DNA of 64,000 nucleotides from Artocarpus heterophyllus (taxonomy: Eukaryota > Streptophyta > Magnoliopsida > Rosales > Moraceae). A program made the position numbers and the translations under genes. Location of the stretch: the NCBI GenBank assembly GCA_025403435.1, contig CM046347.1:23262597-23326596 (forward strand), written 5' to 3'. The notes beneath the pieces are model-generated. The model was not told where the DNA came from and did not search any database. It was given only the letters and a program-made list of their open reading frames with translations. Positions 42,077 through 52,729 of this stretch are shown here, piece after piece; the first letter of the stretch is position 1, and each line of letters starts with the position of its first letter.

Positions 42077-45000
42077 TCAAGCTGGTGAATATAAATCTTT
42101 TATTCCCAGCTTGTCAACAATTCCTTGAAAGGTTCCACTGTCAAGTGCCTTTGTTAGAGCATCTGCTAATTGACCGCCAGTGGGAACGTATGGAGTACAA
42201 ATCAGTCCGCTTTCCAGTTTTTCCTTGATGAAGTGTCTGTCCACCTCAATGTGTTTAGTCCGGTCGTGTTGTACCGGATTATGTGCAATGCTAATGGCTG
42301 CCTTATTGTCGCAATAGAGTTTCATTGGCCCGCTCCACTCAACCTTTAGGTCGTTCAGTACAATTTTTACCCACAATAATTCACAAATTCCTTGAGCCAT
42401 TGCTCTAAACTCAGCTTCTGCACTTGATCGGGCTACAACGCTTTGTTTCTTGCTTCGCCATGTTATCAAATTACCTCCAAGGAAGGTACAATAGCCTGTA
42501 GTAGACCTTCGATCTACGGGAGATCCTGCGTAATCTGCATCTGTGTAGACTTCAAGAGAAAGTTTGGAGTTTCTTTTAAACATTATTCCTCTTCCAGGGT
42601 AGGTTTTTAAGTATCGAAGCACCCTATAGACAGCTTGAAGATGAGCCTCCTTGGGAGCATGCATGAATTGACTAACAACACTCACAGAGTAGGCTATGTC
42701 TGGCCGTGTATGAGAAAGGTAGATAAGCTTCCCAACCAACCTCTGATACATTTCTCTGTCTACAGCTCGATCTTCAACAGCTTCTCCAAGTCTATGGTTT
42801 TGTTCAATGGGTGTTGCAATTGGTTTACTTGCTAACATTCCTGTTTCCTTTAGAAGGTCAATAACATATTTTTGTTGTGAAATAAAGATTCCTTGTCTGG
42901 AATGTGCTACTTCAATCCCAAGAAAGTACTTTAATCTTCCCAGATCTTTTATCTCAAACTCCTTGACCAAGCATTGTCTTAGAGCTTGTTTTTCTTTTTC
43001 ATCACTTCCTGTCACAATTATGTCGTCTACATACACTATCAAGACCGTGACTCCCCCTGAGATTGAGTGCTTGATGAAGAGTGTGTGATCTCCTTGACTC
43101 TGCTTGTATCCCATAGTTAGCATTACCTCCGTGAATCTTCCAAACCATGCACGAGGAGACTGTTTCAAGCCATACAAAGCCTTTCTTAATCGACATACTT
43201 TATTCCCTTCAATTCCCCCAAATCCTGGTGGGATGCTCATATAAATTTCTTCTTTGAGATTTCCATGAAGGAAGGCATTCTTCACATCATACTGGTGTAA
43301 ATCCCAATTAAAACTGGCAGCAAGAGACAACAGTATCCTTACAGTGTTCATTTTTGCAACTGGTGCGAATGTTTCTTGATAGTCGACCCCATAAGTCTGA
43401 GTGTATCCCTTAGCCACTAGCCTTGCTTTGTGTCGCTCTAGTGATCCATCAGCCTTAAACTTCAGGGAAAAAAACCATTTACATCCTACTGTTTTCTTTC
43501 CTTCTGGTAGATCGGATACCTCCCATGTCTTATTCTTTTCCAATGCAGCCATTTCATCCATCATAGCTTTTCTCCATTCCTCTTTGGATAATGCCTCAGA
43601 TAAAGTGCTTGGAATCGAAATTTCATTTAGACTTGTGAGGAAACTTTTATGGGTTGGTGAGAAGTTCTTCAAGGTTACAAAATGGGACAAAGGATACAAA
43701 GGTCGCTTGGTACACTCACGAGTTCCTTTTCTCATAGCTATGGGTATGTCTAGGTCTGTGATCTGAGTTTCAGGAAGTTGACAATCAGCACTTAAGGTGG
43801 GGTTAGATATTGTTACCTCATTCTCAGGATTTGAATTGGTGGCTTGGATTTGCTTTGGATCCGGAGATGGAGCTTCCTTTCTCGAGTACACCTGTTCAAA
43901 TCTGAAATGATCAAAGACTTTATTATCCCTTATTGGAGACTTGTGTAGACTAGGACTTGGTGGAACAGAAGATTTGGACTCAGATTCGGATGGAACAGAG
44001 GGTGTTGGAATAGTTGACTCAGAATCAGTATTCGTGTCTTGATTTGGTGACTTGGGTGTGGGAGAAGGAGGTAGATCGAGCAAGAAAAAATCCTTATCTT
44101 CCATGATAGTTGTCTCCCCCTGAAGGTAAGGTTTGGTGAAATATGGTTTTGCTTCCACAAATGTTACATCAGCCGAGACATAGAGTTTTCTAGTTAGTGG
44201 ATGGTAGCATTTGTAACCCTTTTGAGTGGATGAGTACCCGACAAACACACATTTAAGGGCTCTAGGATCCAATTTTCCCCGGTTATGATTATGGATATGA
44301 ACAAACGCGGTACACCCAAATACTCGAGGAGTAAGATTGCTTGTGACTCTAAGGTTGGGATAAAACTTGGAGAGGGCTTCCATTGGGCTTTTTGAATCTA
44401 AGACTCGTGAAGGAATCCTGTTTATGATGTAAGCTGATGTAAGCACTGCTTCCCCCCAATAATGTTTTGGTACATTGTGATAAAATAAAAAAGCTCGTGT
44501 ACTTTCTAAAAGGTGACGGTTTTTTCTTTCAGCTACCCCATTTTGTTGTGGAGTAGTGATACAGGATGATTCATGAATAATTCCTTCCTTTTGAAAGTAA
44601 GGAGATAGGACTTGGTTAAAATAATCCCGAGCATTGTCAGTCCGAACCCTTTTTATCTTTGTACCAAACTGATTTTGGACCATCGTATGGAAATTGGGAA
44701 AAACATGGCTTACTTCATTTTTATTTTTCAGCAAGAATATCCAAGTAACCCTAGTGCAATCATCAATGAAAGAAACAAACCAACGAGAACCAGAAATGTT
44801 TGGAACTGTTGAGGGTCCCCATATGTCACTGTGAATTAAATAAAAAGGAGAGAGACTTTTTTTATTGCTAATGGGAAAAGAAACCCGAGTGTGTTTTGCA
44901 TACTCACAAATATCACAGTGAAATTCTTTAATGTCTAATCCCTCAAACAAAGAAGGAAACATAGTTTTTAAGATTGCAAACGAAGGATGTCCAAGGCGGT

Positions 45001-46558
45001 AGTGATGTAACCAAATGGTATCTTTATTGGAAGAAGAGAGAAATGACATGGATAAATTTGTTTTGATCATATTCGATTGTGTGGATGTCTCGAGATAGTA
45101 CAGCCCGTCCTTTTCCTTAGCAAGTCCAATCCTCCTCCTCGAACCCTGTTCCTGAAATTCACAGTAAGAGGGATAAAACGTAACATGACAATGTAAGTCC
45201 TTCGTAAGCCTTTGAATGGACACGAGGTTCGTGGATAATTTTGGAACATGTAAAACATTTTTAAGAACAAGATTTGGCGTAATAAGGACATTTCCTACTC
45301 CTGCTACTGTGGTTGTAGTTCCATCGGCAACAGAGATCTTCCTATTACTTGGACATGGGGTATAGGTAATGAATTGTTTTGATGTGTGGGTCATATGATC
45401 TGTGGCTCCTGAGTCTAAAATCCATGAATCCACAAGCACTTTATTGAAAACATTTAATCCAAGAGAAAAAGGAGTTTCACCTGAAAGGGCTAAAGAGCAA
45501 GAACCAGATGAGGGCTTCTCAAGTGAACCCAGTAATCTTCTCAGCTTTTCAATTTCTTCATCTTTGAATCCTCCGGGTCCTTGTGTTTGATCTTGTGCTA
45601 CTTGTGAAACCATGTGGGCTTGACCTTGTTGTCGTTGTTGTGGTCCTCCTTTATTTCCCCACTCTCGGCTAGCTGGCTTCCCATGTAATTTCCAGCAGCG
45701 TTCTTTTGTATGGCGCGGTTTTTTGCAATAAGTACACCAGAGCTCATCACGGTTTATCCCCTTGGCTACTTCTGCCTTTCCAAGTTCGGCATCTGGTGTC
45801 CTTTCCAAGATGAGACTTCGCTGTTTGTTTCCAGCTGCTGCAAGTGCCGAGGCGTCCGTCAATTTGGGTTCAAGCATAACTCCCCTTCGACTCTCTTCAG
45901 CTCGAATCAAGGAGATTGTTTCATTAAGGGATGGAACCTCTGTTCTCCCTAGAATTTGAACTCGAACTTGGTCAAAATCAGGATTTAAACCTGCAAGAAA
46001 GTCATAAACTCGATCTCTTTCAATAAAATTTTTCATTACAGCCGCACATTCAGTGCATTTTAGGTCAATTACTCGGTAATAATCAAGTTCCTGCCACAAA
46101 TTTTGCAGTAAATTAGCATATTCGGTCACTGATTTACTCCCTTGTTTGGTTGCTCCTGTCTTGGTCTTGATTTCGTATATAAGTGCAGCATCATGGACTT
46201 TGGAATATGTCTGGTTTAGGGTATCCCAGATTGCCTTTGCAGATGGCAAGAACATACATGTGTCGCTGATTTCGGGCGTCATGGAATTCCACAGCCAAGA
46301 CATAATCATCGAGTCTTCCTCATCCCATACTTCGAAGCTTGCCTCTCCTTCCTTTGGTCCAGTCCGCAGCAAGTGCTTCAATTTCCCTTTCCCTTTTAGA
46401 AAAGTCCGAACCAACTGAGACCACTTCAAGTAATTTCTACCGTTGAGTCGGTAGGCTGATTGAATATTCTGTAACTCGCCTATTGTTCGTGGGACCTGCT
46501 CTTCCTCCACTGGCTGAGAGTTTTGGATAGCAGGGCTGGGTGATGTTATTTCTGACAT
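42077..46558 (-). CDS. Element G Gag-Pol polyprotein, intact
   Basis: Open for 1502 codons from 46585, but the first Met with Gag-like sequence is at 46558 (MSEITSPSPA), chosen because relatives start MS(E/S). Order (residues from 46585): Gag about 30-230 (SAYRLNGRNYLKWSQLVRTF), zinc knuckle CTYCKKPRHTKERC, protease WILDSGATDHMTH with Asp near 391, integrase HHCC (HHYRLGHPSF ... CDICEYAKHTR), IN core (SDIWGPSTVP, FIDDCTRVTW, RTDNARDYFNQ, TPQQNGVAERKNRHLLE), RT with KNAFLHGNLKEEIYM, YGLKQSPRAWFGRF and YVDD about 1185-1188, RNase H (YTDADYAGSPVDRRSTTGYC). All key motifs are intact. It stops at 42077-42079, overlapping the polypurine tract. A leader of about 350 nt separates the primer site from the start. 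Confidence 0.95.
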   Translation of the reverse strand: MSEITSPSPAIQNSQPVEEEQVPRTIGELQNIQSAYRLNGRNYLKWSQLVRTFLKGKGKLKHLLRTGPKEGEASFEVWDEEDSMIMSWLWNSMTPEISDTCMFLPSAKAIWDTLNQTYSKVHDAALIYEIKTKTGATKQGSKSVTEYANLLQNLWQELDYYRVIDLKCTECAAVMKNFIERDRVYDFLAGLNPDFDQVRVQILGRTEVPSLNETISLIRAEESRRGVMLEPKLTDASALAAAGNKQRSLILERTPDAELGKAEVAKGINRDELWCTYCKKPRHTKERCWKLHGKPASREWGNKGGPQQRQQGQAHMVSQVAQDQTQGPGGFKDEEIEKLRRLLGSLEKPSSGSCSLALSGETPFSLGLNVFNKVLVDSWILDSGATDHMTHTSKQFITYTPCPSNRKISVADGTTTTVAGVGNVLITPNLVLKNVLHVPKLSTNLVSIQRLTKDLHCHVTFYPSYCEFQEQGSRRRIGLAKEKDGLYYLETSTQSNMIKTNLSMSFLSSSNKDTIWLHHYRLGHPSFAILKTMFPSLFEGLDIKEFHCDICEYAKHTRVSFPISNKKSLSPFYLIHSDIWGPSTVPNISGSRWFVSFIDDCTRVTWIFLLKNKNEVSHVFPNFHTMVQNQFGTKIKRVRTDNARDYFNQVLSPYFQKEGIIHESSCITTPQQNGVAERKNRHLLESTRAFLFYHNVPKHYWGEAVLTSAYIINRIPSRVLDSKSPMEALSKFYPNLRVTSNLTPRVFGCTAFVHIHNHNRGKLDPRALKCVFVGYSSTQKGYKCYHPLTRKLYVSADVTFVEAKPYFTKPYLQGETTIMEDKDFFLLDLPPSPTPKSPNQDTNTDSESTIPTPSVPSESESKSSVPPSPSLHKSPIRDNKVFDHFRFEQVYSRKEAPSPDPKQIQATNSNPENEVTISNPTLSADCQLPETQITDLDIPIAMRKGTRECTKRPLYPLSHFVTLKNFSPTHKSFLTSLNEISIPSTLSEALSKEEWRKAMMDEMAALEKNKTWEVSDLPEGKKTVGCKWFFSLKFKADGSLERHKARLVAKGYTQTYGVDYQETFAPVAKMNTVRILLSLAASFNWDLHQYDVKNAFLHGNLKEEIYMSIPPGFGGIEGNKVCRLRKALYGLKQSPRAWFGRFTEVMLTMGYKQSQGDHTLFIKHSISGGVTVLIVYVDDIIVTGSDEKEKQALRQCLVKEFEIKDLGRLKYFLGIEVAHSRQGIFISQQKYVIDLLKETGMLASKPIATPIEQNHRLGEAVEDRAVDREMYQRLVGKLIYLSHTRPDIAYSVSVVSQFMHAPKEAHLQAVYRVLRYLKTYPGRGIMFKRNSKLSLEVYTDADYAGSPVDRRSTTGYCTFLGGNLITWRSKKQSVVARSSAEAEFRAMAQGICELLWVKIVLNDLKVEWSGPMKLYCDNKAAISIAHNPVQHDRTKHIEVDRHFIKEKLESGLICTPYVPTGGQLADALTKALDSGTFQGIVDKLGIKDLYSPA

Positions 46559-46918
46559 CCTTGAAGAACCGGTTATCAAGACCAAATAAAAACAGGAAAA
46601 AAAAAATGTAATGCAGGCACGTTGCAGTACAGTAGAGGGTAAAGGAAGACAAATGATGGACGATTATGGCAATGAAGGCCAAAAAATTGTAGCGGAAATG
46701 AAGGCTGAGAAGATTACTCTGTAGCACAGCGAAAAAATGAAAGAAAAAGGTAAAGAACTCTGCTGTGGTTTCAGAAAAAAACAGAGGAAAAAAACGTGGT
46801 AAAGGCTGGAAAAAATACTCTGTTCTAGTTTCAGAAAACAGAGTAAAACAGGGCATAAAAAACAGCCATAAAAGCTGAAATTTTCAGGTCCAAAAAAGAA
46901 CCTACAGCTCTGATGCCA

Positions 46919-47201
46919 TGTTGAATAATACGTAGAAACAACATTGAGAAGAAAGAGACCTTTTCTATTCTGTACTTACTAATTTTACATGGCTATGGTC
47001 AGAATATATACAAAGGAAATTGCCCCGGGTAAACTAAGAAACTAGCTAAAAAAGGAAGAAAACTAAATGCTGTGATCCTTGACTTTCTCCTAATCACATC
47101 CCTATTTTCTAGTACACAATTACAGCAGATTTCTAGTAATCAATTACAGTAATCAATTACACAAATCAAGGTATACTATAATAAACCCGTATCTCTCAAC
47201 A
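46919..47201 (-). repeat. Right (5') LTR of element G
   Basis: 283 bp. The primer-site complement gctctgatgcca is at 46907-46918 (minus strand tggcatcagagc). Confidence 0.95.
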
Positions 47202-47369
47202 TGTATACTTCCTCTTTCAAGTCTCCATGTAGAAATGCATTCTTTGCATTAAGTTGGAGTAGTGGTCATTCATTTGTTGCTGTTAGAGACGAGAGAATCG
47301 TGACAGTGTTCATTTTTGCTACTGGCGCAAATGTTTCATTGTAGTCTATTCTGTAAGTGTGTGTGTGTC
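47202..47369 (-). pseudogene. Element F RT fragment after G
   Basis: Minus strand: [18 protein letters not shown], preceded by VAKMNTVTILSSLTAT-like and THTYRIDYNETFAPV. It is in register with the F pieces at 41742-41786 and 26443-27522, proving that G and D split one older element. It ends at the H LTR start (47370); the rest of F is not in the window. Confidence 0.85.
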
Positions 47370-47710
47370 TGTTGGAAAATATTTTGTAATTAAACCAAAT
47401 ATTAGGTGATATGGGTGTGTAAATAGAGAAGTTTAAGTCAGATAGAATTAAGGAAATTAGTTAGGGTGATTGATTAATTGATTTTGTATAGTTGTTAGTT
47501 CCCTAGAATAGCTCTCTTGTATTCCTATTTAAGTGTACATTGTATACTGAACATAATATATAGAAATACTATTACATATTTCCTCCTTAAACTTTGATAT
47601 GGTACCAGAGCCTACTAGATCACTTCAAAAAAAAAAAAAAAAAAAAAAAAACCCTAGCTGTTCTACAATTCTATTTTTGACTAAACTTAGCCACTACCCG
47701 CTATGTCTGA
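47370..47710 (+). mobile_element. Element H: 5' LTR, primer site and gag start of a plus-strand Copia
   Basis: tgttggaaaata at 47370 begins an LTR-like stretch with TATA-like and AT-rich features, ending ...actttgata at 47599. A primer site tggtaccagagcc (47600-47612) follows, then a leader with a run of about 22 A (47629-47650) and ATG 47703 (MSDVT). Only about 380 bp is visible before minus-strand element I begins; the remainder must be beyond the window or lost. The LTR ends TG..TA rather than TG..CA. The alternative reading, that 47370-47749 is one LTR of I, is discussed in the findings. Confidence 0.55.
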
Positions 47711-47756
47711 TGTAACAAATTAGGAAACAAATCTCCTAACTTTCCAACACTCCCCC

Positions 47757-48760
47757 TCAAGTTGGTGCGTAGATATCAATCAGCCCCAACTTGCTTATAC
47801 AAATATCAACGTTAGGTTTAAACAGCCCCTTAGTAAGAATATTAGCCGTCTGTTGTGATGTTGGAACAAACGGCATGCAAATGATTCCTTCCTCGAGCTT
47901 CTCTTTTATGAAATGTCTGTCTATTTCGATGTGCTTGGTCCTATCATGTTGAACAGGATTGTGAGCCATACTAATGACAGCTTTGTTGTCGCAGTATAGC
48001 TTCATTGGTTCACTTTTTGGCACTCGTAACTCAGTTAAAATATGTTGCAACCATAACAACTCGCACACTCCATTGGCCATAGCTCTAAATTCTGCCTCTG
48101 CACTGCTTCTAGCTACAACACTTTGCTTTTTACTTTTCCAAGTGAGAAGATTTCCCCACACATAGGTACAATACCCAGATGTTGACATGCGATCTGTCTC
48201 AGATCCTGCCCAATCTGCTTCTGTGTAAACTTCAACACTTCTTTGTTCATTCTTTTTGAAGGACAAACCTCTTCCTGGTGAAGATTTTAAATACCTCAGA
48301 ATTCGGTAAACAGCTGTTAGATGTTCCTTCTTTGGCGAGTGCATAAATTGACTTATGAGGCTAATTGCAAAAGCAATATCAGGTCTTGTATGGGACAAGT
48401 AAATAAGCTTTCCAACTAAGCGTTGATATTGAGATCGGTTAACTTCTTCCTCCTTGCTCTTACCAAACTTTATATTCGCATCAATTGGAGTATCCACAGG
48501 CCTACATCCACTCATTCCAGTCTCATTTAATAAAAATCCAGGATGTACTTTCGTTGGGATACACATATTCCTTTCTTTGATCTAGCAACCTCCATTCCTA
48601 AGAAATGCTTGAGAGCTCCCAGGTCTTTGATCCCATTCTTTGGCCAAGTTTTCCTTTAACCGACCAATCTCAGCACAATCATTTCCTATTAGGATAATAT
48701 CATCAACATATACTATCAAAACAGTTACCTTCCCATCATCTGAGTGCTTTGTAAACATTG
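47757..48760 (-). pseudogene. Element I RT second half and RNase H
   Basis: From J's boundary leftwards on the minus strand: FTKHSDDGKVTVLIVYVDDIIL, a frameshifted MEVARSKKG stretch and a mutated ISQRKY region (ICIPTKVHPGF), then an open frame through RSQYQRLVGKLIYLSHTRPD, EADWAGSETDRMSTSGYC and VARSSAEAEFRAMA to YCDNKAVISMAHNPVQHDRT. Stop at 47757-47759. Confidence 0.88.
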
Positions 48761-48980
48761 TATCGAGATGTATAATAACTGTATTGTATATTCTAGGAAA
48801 TTATAGATTTTTAGGAGAGTCTGTTTTGATATCCCAAAGATTGTGGGATAGGTGCCGTGATTCTAGGAATCATTTGTTTTTATTTTCGGTTGAAGAATTG
48901 TGTATATATACATACACCTGGTGTAATTCGGGATAGTAAATGAAAATAATATAGATTCATTTTCTCCTAATTTCGTGACA
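48761..48980 (+). repeat. 5' LTR of element J
   Basis: tatcgagatgtata ... tttcgtgaca. The first two bases are TA where the 3' copy has TG, so a terminal mutation is likely. Followed by primer site tggtattagagc (48981-48992). Confidence 0.93.
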
Positions 48981-49113
48981 TGGTATTAGAGCTGTAGGGA
49001 TTTTCCTACGGATTTGATTCTCGTGTGTAGCCTTCATTGCTACATTCATCCTTATTCACCCTGCAGACTTCATTGCTGCCGTCACCTTTATTTTTCCCTC
49101 TTCTCTCCTAAAT

Positions 49114-50220
49114 ATGGCCACATCCGAAACCACCATTGCCAGCAACCTCACCCCTTCCGACTAGTCTAATTCAACCCAAGAGACTGGTCACCTGCAGAAC
49201 ATCAGGGCATCATATCGACTCAATGGAAAAAATTACCTGAAGTGGTCTCAATTGATCCGGACCTATTTGAAGGGCAGAGGGCGTCTCGGCCATCTGACTG
49301 AAGCTGGACCAGCAAAAGAAGATCCCACCTTCAGGGTTTGGGATGAAGAAGACTCTATGATCATGTCCTGGCTTTGGGACTCCATGGATTCGGCAATCAG
49401 CGACACCTGCATGTTTTTGGCTACAGCAAAGGAGATTTGGGATTTTATTCGACGTACCTACTCTAAGGCTCGTGATGTAGCACAAATATATCAGATCAAA
49501 ATAAAGATTGGGGCAACGAAACTAGGGGAGAAATCTGTCACTGAATATGCCAATATTCTGCAAAACCTGTGGCAGGAACTCGACCACTACCGCGTATTTG
49601 ACATGAAGTGTACTCATGATGCTGCTATTTTAAAAGCCTTCATTGAAAAGGACAAGGTGTATGACTTCCTCACCGGTCTAAATCCTAAATTTGATCAGGT
49701 TCGAGTGTAGATCCTTGGTAAGGAAGAAACTCCCTCTTTAGAGGAAACCATATCCATGGTTAGAGCTGAGGAAAGCCGAAGGAGCGTTATGCTTGAACCT
49801 CAAACCTTGGAAGCATCTGCATTAGCCACCAAGACTGATCACCAGGAGAGATAAAGGGGAGCAGCCAAAGAAGATGGGAAGAGACAACCAATGGAGAGAA
49901 AATAAAGATAACCTATGGTGCACCTACTGCAAAAAACCGAGGCATACAAAGGAGAAGTGCTGGAAATTAAATGGGAAGCCACCTAGCCGAGAATGGTTCA
50001 CCAATGGACAACAACGATCTCAAGCTCATGTAACTGAGTAGATTAAACCTGATGAAGGCTTGGACAAACGTAACTTTAGCCCCGAGGAGATTGAACGCAT
50101 ACGAAATATGCTGGGATCGCTAGAGAAACCCTTCGGAGCTGGTTCATTAGCTATCTCAGGTAATCCTTCACTATCCTTCTGTTTGAATGTCTCAGACCAG
50201 TATTATGCCAATACTTGGAT
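49114..50220 (+). pseudogene. Element J gag and protease start
   Basis: Starts at ATG 49114 (MATSETTIAS) but meets TAG at 49162-49164. The Gag core then reads ASYRLNGKNYLKWSQLIRTY, WLWDSMDSAISDTCMF and QNLWQELDHYRVFDMKC to a TAG at 49708-49710, where relatives have Gln (VQILG). Further stop and frame changes follow around 49853. Zinc knuckle CTYCKKPRHTKEKC at about 49921-49962, in another frame. Confidence 0.88.
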
Positions 50221-52436
50221 AATTGACTCTGGTGCCACAGACCACATGACCCACTCCTCATTTTTTCCATATCTATACCCCGTGCCCTAGTAATAGGAAG
50301 CTTGTTGTTGCCAATGGTTCCCTAGCAACTGCAGCAGGCGTAGGAGACATACTCATCTCACCCTCTCTAACCCTAAAAAATGTCCTTCATGTACCGAAAC
50401 TATCGACAAATTTAGTGTCCGTCCAAAAGCTTACTCATGACCTTAAATGTTGTGCTGTTTTTTCTCCCTCTTCTTGTGTTTTTCAGGACCAGGGCTCGGA
50501 GAGGAGGATTGGACTTGCTAAAGAAAGGAACGGTCTCTACCGTCTTGAATATTCACGGAAAAACATGAATAATTTGTCCATATCATTTCTTAGTACTCCA
50601 AATAAAGATGCCATATGGCTCTATCATTTGCGTTTTGGCCATCCATCTTTTCGAGTCTTACAGTTTATGTTTCCCCAGTTGTTCAAAGATTTTAGTGTTT
50701 CAAGTCTTCATTGTGACATTTGTGAATTAGCAAAACATAAACGTGTATAGTTTTCTATCAGTAATAAAAGAAGCTCTCATCCTTTTCAATTAATTCATAG
50801 TGATATATGGGGTCCCTCTACTATTCCTAATATCTCTGGAGCTCGTTGGTTTGTTTCCTTAATTGATGATTGTACACGGGTTACATGGCTTTTCTTACTT
50901 AAAACCAAGTCTGATGTTAATATTGTTATCCCTAATTTTCATTCTATGGTTCAAAACCAATTTGGGGTTAACATTAAAATATTCAGATCGGATAATGCTA
51001 GAGAATATTTCAATCAAGTTTTGTCTCCTTACTTTCAAAAACAAGGGATTATCCATGATTCATCATGTGTCGATACACCTCAACAAAATGGGGTAGCTGA
51101 GAGGAAAAATGGTCATTTACTGAGTGTCACCCGAGCTGTACTCTTCCAAGGGCATGTTCCAAAAAATTACTGGGGAGAAGCTGTACTCACAGCTACACAT
51201 TTGATAAATAGACTTCTCTGATGTGTATTAGATAAAAGAACTCCCATGGAAATCCTTCAATCTTTTTACCCTAACTTCAGAATTTCAAATGGCCTCACTC
51301 CTAGGGTATTTGGCTACACTGCATTTGTCCATGTTCATGAACAACATAGAGGCAAGTTAGATCCCCGTGCCATTAAGTGTGTTTTTATTGGCTACTCCTC
51401 TACTCAAAAGGGTTATAAGTGTTACAATCCTCACTCTCACAAGTCCTATGTCTCAGCAGATGTAACATTTAATGAAAACAAGCCATTCTTTACCCAGTCC
51501 TATCTTCAGGGGGAGATATCTTTGATGGAAGATAGTCCTAGTGAGCCAGGGGGTTTTGAACCTCTTAATCTCAGGGAAACAATTCCTAAATCAAATCCTT
51601 CTCCTGCACCCGTCTGTCCAGGAGAATCCCAATCCTGTGTTTGTACCAGAAAGCAATCCAGAGTCTATTTCAGCTCCAGAAATAATGTCGGTACCAGTCA
51701 ATTCCAACTCTGTTCCAATTCTTCCAGAAAGCGTGCCTCCTTCAGAGTCAGTTCGTGTTATTCATGAGTCTCCAAGGCATTTAAAGGTGTACTCTCGACG
51801 AGCAACCATTGTTCCAAATCTACAGCAAGTTCAAGAATCCAATCCGAAAGCTGGGAATGAATCCATGATAGGTTCCAAACCATTATATCTGCATACACAG
51901 CCAGCCGAACCTGCTACAGATGACTCTCATCTCCCTATAGCCATAGCTATCCGAAAAGGTACGAGAGAATGCACCAAGAGACCTTTATATCCACTGTCTC
52001 ATTATATATCTCTGAATCACTTGTCATCAGCCCACAAAAATTTCATCATGAGTCTTCATACCATTTCTATTCCTAATACTGTCTCTGAGGCATTAACAAA
52101 CGAGGAATGGAGGAATGCTATGAGGGAAGAGATGGAGGCATTAGAAAAGAACAGGACTTGGGAGATTGTTACGAAACCAGAAGGGAAGAATATAGTTGAC
52201 TGCAAATGGATTTTTATAGTAAAATACATGGCCGATGGCTCACTTGAAAGGTATAAAGCACGGTTAGTGGCTAAAGGGTACACACAGACCTATGGAGTTG
52301 ATTATCATGAGACTTTTACTCCAACAGCTAAAATGAACACTGAGAATTCTACTGGCATTGGCAGCTCAGTTTGACTGGCAACTTCTGCAATATGATGTGA
52401 AAAACGCATTCCTTCATGGTGACCTGAATGAAGAAA
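50221..52436 (+). pseudogene. Element J protease, integrase and start of RT (cut by K)
   Basis: Protease IIDSGATDHMTH near 50220-50253, then a frame change in SFFPYLYPVP. Integrase pieces: LRFGHPSFRVLQ ... CDICELAKHKRV with a TAG at 50748-50750, IN core (SDIWGPSTIPN, LIDDCTRVTW, RSDNAREYFNQ, TPQQNGVAERKNGHLL), then FGYTAFVHVHEQHRGKLDPR. The RT begins WIFIVKYMADGSLERYKARL, a small deletion near 52340 shifts frame, and it stops at [13 protein letters not shown] where K inserted (TSD AGAAA 52432-52436). Confidence 0.87.
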
Positions 52437-52722
52437 TATAGAAGTTAAGAAAACTTTTTTTTATTATTATTGACTGTACATCAACATTCTTGCAAGGGCT
52501 ACAATTTATACAATTGAGGATTGCCTAAAAAAGGAAAATAATCCTTGATATTAACACCTAAAAATCTGTCTATAATCAGCTGTCAATCACCTAAAAATCA
52601 GCCATCATTTAGCCTAGCAACAAGCTGTCAATCTCCTAATAATCAACCATCAATTAGCCATCAATTATCCTAGAATGAAATTAGCTAATTTCAGGGAATT
52701 ACAAAATTTGCAAATTCTAACA
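52437..52722 (-). repeat. Left (3') LTR of element K
   Basis: tatagaagttaag ... caaattctaaca, then polypurine complement ctcccccttaagctgg (52723-52738). It contains short internal repeats of the cagctgtcaatc / cagccatca type. Confidence 0.93.
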
Positions 52723-52729
52723 CTCCCCC

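Larger units (their letters stand above)
41787..47201 (-). mobile_element. Copia LTR retrotransposon G, coding-intact (inside F)
   Basis: 5415 bp on the minus strand. TSD TGTAT (41782-41786 and 47202-47206). LTRs 41787-42069 and 46919-47201 (283 bp) differ only in a cluster of three bases (near 41845 and 46977). A single open polyprotein, primer site and polypurine tract are all present, so G is potentially autonomous. Confidence 0.95.

Noticed and set aside
46437..46856. 139-codon frame on the minus strand in the leader of element G
   Set aside because: It overlaps the start of gag in another frame and the untranslated leader; it is Phe-rich low complexity from T-rich DNA. Leader ORFs are not expected to be genes here.
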